Source: Liolophura sinensis (Eukaryota; Mollusca; Polyplacophora; Chitonida; Chitonidae). From it: a stretch of DNA of 64,000 bases. The translations under genes and the position numbers were made by a program. This document shows positions 61,242 to 64,000 of the stretch, one piece after another. Position 1 is the first letter of the stretch; the number at the start of each line of letters is the position of its first letter. The notes beneath the pieces are model-generated. The model did no database searches and was not told the DNA's origin. It saw only the letters and a program-made list of their open reading frames with translations. The DNA is taken from the NCBI RefSeq assembly GCF_032854445.1, contig NC_088295.1, positions 21,563,385-21,627,384 on the forward strand. Reading direction: 5' to 3'.

Positions 61242-64000
61242 CTAGTACAGCACGGATCCATCGCCGTCGGCCATGACGTATTTTACGGGGGGACTGATGT
61301 CACCTTTGGGTGGTTCTCGCTGGCGTCTGTGGTACAGCTCCGAACTGTCATCTCCTGACGTCATGCTCAGCGTATGTTCGCCGTTGTCCGCGTCTGCGCT
61401 GGCTTGGGCGGTAGCGGCTCTTTGTGTCGGTGGGCTGTGTGGTGTGGTGTCCGACAAGCTATTGGTCTGAGCACTCTTCGCTTGAGTCTCCTGGGAACGG
61501 GACGTTTCCTCTTCAAGATACGTCACTATCACCGGTTCATCCTCAGTTGGTTGTGCTGTGGGTGTGTCTGTGGTGACGGGGTTGTTCTCCCTCAGAAACA
61601 CGTCACCGCTGTTCTGCTGCTCGTCCCCAAACTCCATGTGTCTTTCCTACAATCAGGACCATAAGAGTCACTTACCAGATAGCTCATGCAGCAGTGGACT
61701 AACACATGATAAAAGCCTGATGATGGGCTATAGTCATTTACAAAACACACTCCCATTTTTGCAGTTCTGGGTAATAATGTGAAACATTTCCTCTCCCCCA
61801 TATCTATACCAACCAGTAAGACCTGTTCTCTGTAAAGACCACAATCTGTAAAATCAGTTAAAAATAAACAATAATACAGCAATGTTCTTTAAAAATTAAT
61901 TAGACAATGAAAACAGTGGTAAGAAATTTTGCATCAAAATGTAACAGTTTTACATAATAATATTTGTAGACACCTTGCTCACAAGACTACGCCACACATG
62001 CGCACCTCGAATGATACACAATCAGGAATAGCCTACAAACTCGCCGGGCACAGGTGCAAATCAATAAATCAAATCGTCGCATTCACAAAGCTGCGATGGT
62101 GGACAAATTCGCGGGCTCATTTTACGAAAGAGTCGCTCTTGCCACAGACGATGGGCACTTGATACCACGGATGATTGGTATATGATCAGTCGTGCTGATC
62201 ATATAGCTAACACATTTTCCAGCCTGTAGGTTCAAGGAGACAAATGTTCGACAACTCACCCTTTCAGAGTATTCACTTGTCCTGAAATCACAAAATGATA
62301 GCAGAAGCAGTTGTAAACGTTATAAATACTGGAAACTTCAAATGAAAGAGTAACCACATGCATCCTACTTCGTTGATTACAAACTTTCTGTGACCCAAAA
62401 CTAATACGATTGTACAGAGTTTGCATTAGAAGGCTTTTGGATGTTTTACTATGAAGGTAAAAAAAAATACATGCTAACTTCGTCATTGGAATGAAGAGAA
62501 AATAATCGCGCCAAATGTTTCTGACGTAATTCAATGGGTGCACGTACCTATCATTGGGCTGTAGTTGATTCACGAAAGCTGTAATAAAATAACACTGAAG
62601 GCATGTAGATGTTATGTACAGTATACATATTATAACAATTAGCCATAAGAAAGGGAAAAGCATGATCAAGTAACTGTCATCGGGGACTGTAAAATGTGAA
62701 TCGAATTTGCATTTTGAGGTTTGTCAGATGTCAGAGCTATGTCCTTAGTTGTCGGGGCCTAAATGGATTAAGTATTAAAATTGAAGAAAACTTAGATTAC
62801 ATATACGCTTGCACGAACATAAACCAGGGCAAAGCCCAAGCAATTATGAGCATACATACGGCATATTACGCCATACCAGTACTTCACTTGTTATATAATG
62901 TCTTATAAAAAACCAATGGATCAAACTATATGTTATATATTCCCTATAAGCTATTGTTTAGCCTTTGCAGGCGAGACAAATGGAGGCAGTTTTGAATCCA
63001 TACTATACATGTACCACCACCGCATACCATATCCTACTACACATTGAAACCAATACCTCAAACTATTTAATGGTCAGCAATGGTAGAATATGCAGAGAAA
63101 CAGGCAAATTTTCACTAAATTCCTGAACCAAGCTCTTCAGCAATGAAGTTGGGACCTCTTTTCGGATTAACCGATCCAATTTTTTGCCAAAGCTTGCAAA
63201 TCTTGCTGATGGTGAGGTACAAGGTAAATTTCTGCTCTAAGAAGAATTCTGGGTCTTTGGTGTTTTTGAATGGAAACAAGATTGATTATTTCGTTAAGAA
63301 CCATACACTTATATACGGAAATAAAGCAAATTCAACGAGGACAATCTTTCGTAATTTGTTTTACCTCTCTTCATGAACAAAACAAATTTACATCTACGTA
63401 GAACTTAAAACCTTGGAGCATACCAGGAATTTATCTTCTACAGGTTAAATTACGACTAAGGCGGTAAAAGTTCAAGTGATGATATGTCACAATTGTGAAT
63501 CCTAATAACCACTGCAATATGCTCCGTTCAATTTCTTCGAATGCATGTGCAGCGGCACGTATTGTCTACAGTCTTCAGGAATTCTTGCATGCAACAGGAA
63601 AAAGCTTAAAATTTGAGAAGATGGTTATAGGTTTGAGTTAAATTTATGTCCCTATTTCCCGAGATGGCTGTTTCATTGGCTGCACCATCGAGATGGGCGA
63701 ACACAGGTATAACGCCAGTTGCCGTGTTACCGCCACCCGCCAATGTTGGGGCAGAGAATCACCTGCGTTATGTAAGTTGGCGTCTTGGTATCCTAAAATA
63801 GGTTCTTCTTTTCTCATCGACCTCGGCTTACCCTTCTTCCTCTTGGTTTTCTCTAGAGTAGCGCTGAAGTCTTCCCCAGGGTACAACACCCGGCTGCCGT
63901 ATACCACAGGAAGAGCATAGGGCGGCACCAGCCGGGCGGTTGTCCCAACGCTGGAAACGGAATCCCCGTAGTAGAATGACTCAGGAATCATAGTTCCGTT
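61242..64000 (-). CDS. Unrecognised gene, 3' four exons (partial)
   Basis: Minus-strand exons: from at least 64000 to 63832, then 62578-62548 (31 nt), 62281-62260 (22 nt) and 61646-61242 (TAG). All phases agree, giving at least 207 aa. An ATG at 63991 is in frame (MIPESFYYGDSVSSVG) but the frame is open to the window edge, so it may be internal. The first exon has an aromatic/Pro-rich stretch (LVPPYALPVVYGSRVLYPG) and then a basic cluster (KTKRKK). The small exons add FVNQLQPNDRTSEYSERERH. The last exon codes an acidic, Ser/Thr/Gln-rich tail ending PPVKYVMADGDGSVLY. This looks like a disordered cytoplasmic tail or regulatory C-terminus. No transmembrane segment is seen in these exons. Family not recognised. 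Convergent with the STYXL1-like gene. Confidence 0.6.
61650..63830. other. Introns of the right-hand gene
   Basis: Apart from the 31-nt and 22-nt exons, no other exon is needed, because the phases of the four exons already join. A small frame at 63143-63376 is not supported. Confidence 0.4.

Noticed and set aside
63143-63376. Plus- and minus-strand open frames as coding exons
   Set aside because: No splice sites in the right phase, and the surrounding exons of the right-hand gene already join without it.

Overview
This is animal nuclear DNA, almost certainly from a lophotrochozoan and most likely a mollusc. It is AT-rich, with small exons, GT-AG introns and long non-coding stretches. It carries several copies of a tRNA-headed SINE whose body and CAAATAAATAAA tail I associate with molluscan genomes. 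No prokaryotic, phage or CRISPR features are present. Genes were assembled by hand from exons whose splice sites and codon phases agree, so exon limits are predictions.

Layout: (1) 1415-18238 (+): cGMP-dependent protein kinase (PRKG1/foraging type), sixteen exons covering both cyclic-nucleotide-binding (CNB) domains and the whole kinase domain; the N-terminal exons lie left of the window. (2) 18239-25505: PKG 3' region and a repeat-rich interval, including an odd CGAAAG/CTTTCG-rich segment, an array of ~150-bp units with an inverted copy, and a 193-bp tandem duplication. (3) 25506-26942 (-), perhaps with a 5' leader near 29303-29360: a complete DPY30-domain protein of the DYDC1/DYDC2 family (177 aa), a ciliary/radial-spoke type. 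A small unrecognised two-exon reading frame sits in its leader intron. (4) 31013-33787 (-): an unrecognised gene encoding about 130 aa. (5) 35197-43867 (-), with a non-coding first exon near 48738: an annexin A7/A11-type gene, 14 coding exons, ~549 aa, with a Pro/Gly/Tyr-rich N-terminus and four annexin repeats. Its first intron holds a Gly/His-rich 18-bp-period reading frame. (6) 53342-57030 (+): a rhodanese plus dual-specificity-phosphatase-fold protein resembling the pseudophosphatase STYXL1/MK-STYX, with an N-myristoylation-type start and a long basic N-terminal extension. (7) 61242-64000 (-): the 3' end of an unrecognised gene, including a 22-nt microexon.

These are independent genes, not an operon. 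Three consecutive minus-strand genes (DYDC, unknown, annexin) lie head to tail. Human DYDC1/DYDC2 and ANXA11 are near neighbours on chromosome 10q22-q23 (from memory), so this may be an old linkage. The items most worth a second look are the reading-frame breaks and altered ligand contacts confined to PKG CNB-B, the STYXL1-like protein that keeps Cys but has Lys for the catalytic Arg, the two unrecognised genes, and the Gly/His cassette inside the annexin gene. I found no convincing multi-gene 'system'.
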